Assembly: GCF_902506095.1 (NCBI RefSeq)
Contig: NZ_LR733293.1
Span: forward strand, 2,706,487-2,770,486
Source: Arthrobacter sp. 9AX
GTDB lineage: Bacteria; Actinomycetota; Actinomycetes; Actinomycetales; Micrococcaceae
Reading direction: 5' to 3'
DNA length: 64,000 nt
Shown here: positions 63,712 to 64,000 of the stretch, one piece after another
How the letters are laid out: each line of letters begins with the position of its first letter
Position numbering within the stretch: position 1 is the stretch's first letter
Notes under the pieces: generated by a model
What the model saw: the letters and a program-made list of their open reading frames with translations, nothing else
What the model was told of the DNA's origin: nothing
Database searches by the model: none
Program-made: the position numbers and the translations under genes

Positions 63712-64000
63712 CTAGAGGTCAGCGGCGATGGCGTCGCCTACGGCGCTTGTGCTGCGTGCGCTGCCGTCGCGCTTTTCGACGTCGGCAACTACTGCCGCTT
63801 CGATCCTGCGGGCCGCCGTCGCGTATCCGAGGTGGTCCAACAGGAGTGCCGCCGAGAGGATGGCGGCCGTGGGATCAGCCTTGCCCTGGCCGGCGATGTC
63901 CGGGGCTGAGCCGTGGACCGGCTCGAACATCGACGGCGCGGTCCGGTCCATGTTGATGTTCCCCGAGGCGGCCAGGCCGATACCGCCGGTGATGGCTGCG
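63712..64000 (-). CDS. leuB: 3-isopropylmalate dehydrogenase, C-terminal part (partial at right edge)
   Basis: The frame is open to the right edge. The visible part holds the C-terminal LeuB motif [19 protein letters not shown], preceded by GLAASGNIN, and ends with [10 protein letters not shown]. LeuB oxidises 3-isopropylmalate, the product of LeuCD. Close relatives such as isocitrate or tartrate dehydrogenases share the fold, but the neighbouring ilvE supports LeuB. Confidence 0.92.
   Translation of the reverse strand, partial: AAITGGIGLAASGNINMDRTAPSMFEPVHGSAPDIAGQGKADPTAAILSAALLLDHLGYATAARRIEAAVVADVEKRDGSARSTSAVGDAIAADL

Overview
The window is about two-thirds G+C by eye, packed with genes, and carries a textbook actinobacterial gene order. 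DUF3145, DUF2469, DUF3515, a PucR-type regulator ahead of fabD, the IclR-type regulator beside leuCD, and the protein sequences themselves point to Micrococcaceae, most likely Arthrobacter or Pseudarthrobacter (inference). It reads as core chromosome. I see no insertion sequence, prophage, CRISPR array or rRNA.

Layout. 1-4240 (+): end of a fasR-like regulator, then fabD-fabH-acpP-fabF (type II fatty acid synthesis), closed by a strong bidirectional terminator. 4315-16487 (-): DUF3145, xerC, then the information-processing block rpsP-khpA-rimM-trmD-rplS-lepB-lepB-rnhB-DUF2469-yraN-comM-dprA, preceded by a small unknown protein and a two-domain VOC protein. 16593-20421: an amidohydrolase, thiC behind a TPP riboswitch, and an alpha/beta hydrolase. 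20523-26881: ffh, a glucose-6-phosphate dehydrogenase, amtB-glnK and an MFS exporter. 26897-36882 (-): ftsY, smc, an MFS/beta-propeller pair, mutM, rnc, rpmF and yceD. 36982-46284: coaD, rsmD, recG, a DAK2 protein, thiL and ddl, interrupted by two plus-strand genes (aminotransferase and methyltransferase) and a DUF3515 lipoprotein. 46288-52485: gpsA, plsC, murA, leuD, leuC and the divergent IclR regulator. 52539-57050: DUF1697, two overlapping dynamin-like GTPase genes, tRNA-Glu and tRNA-Gln. 57266-64000: a decayed membrane-protein gene, a HAD hydrolase, gltX, an FAH-family protein, an MBL-fold hydrolase, an unknown basic-tailed protein, ilvE and the end of leuB.

How the genes fit together. 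The window joins membrane lipid synthesis (fab genes, gpsA, plsC), protein targeting and export (ffh, ftsY, two lepB), ribosome and tRNA maturation (rpsP, rplS, rpmF, rimM, trmD, rsmD, rnc), DNA uptake, repair and segregation (dprA, comM, xerC, mutM, recG, smc), peptidoglycan precursor synthesis (murA, ddl), leucine/branched-chain metabolism (leuB, leuC, leuD, ilvE and the IclR regulator) and thiamine (thiC, thiL).

The most notable observations are: a yceD gene that appears to start at ATT; a terminator-like hairpin buried in the first codons of the distal lepB; a frameshifted YhgE/Pip-like remnant that keeps a TetR-type operator; a translationally coupled pair of dynamin-like GTPases; and clear palindromic operators ahead of fabD, the VOC gene and leuC. 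I did not find a wholly new defence or mobile system.
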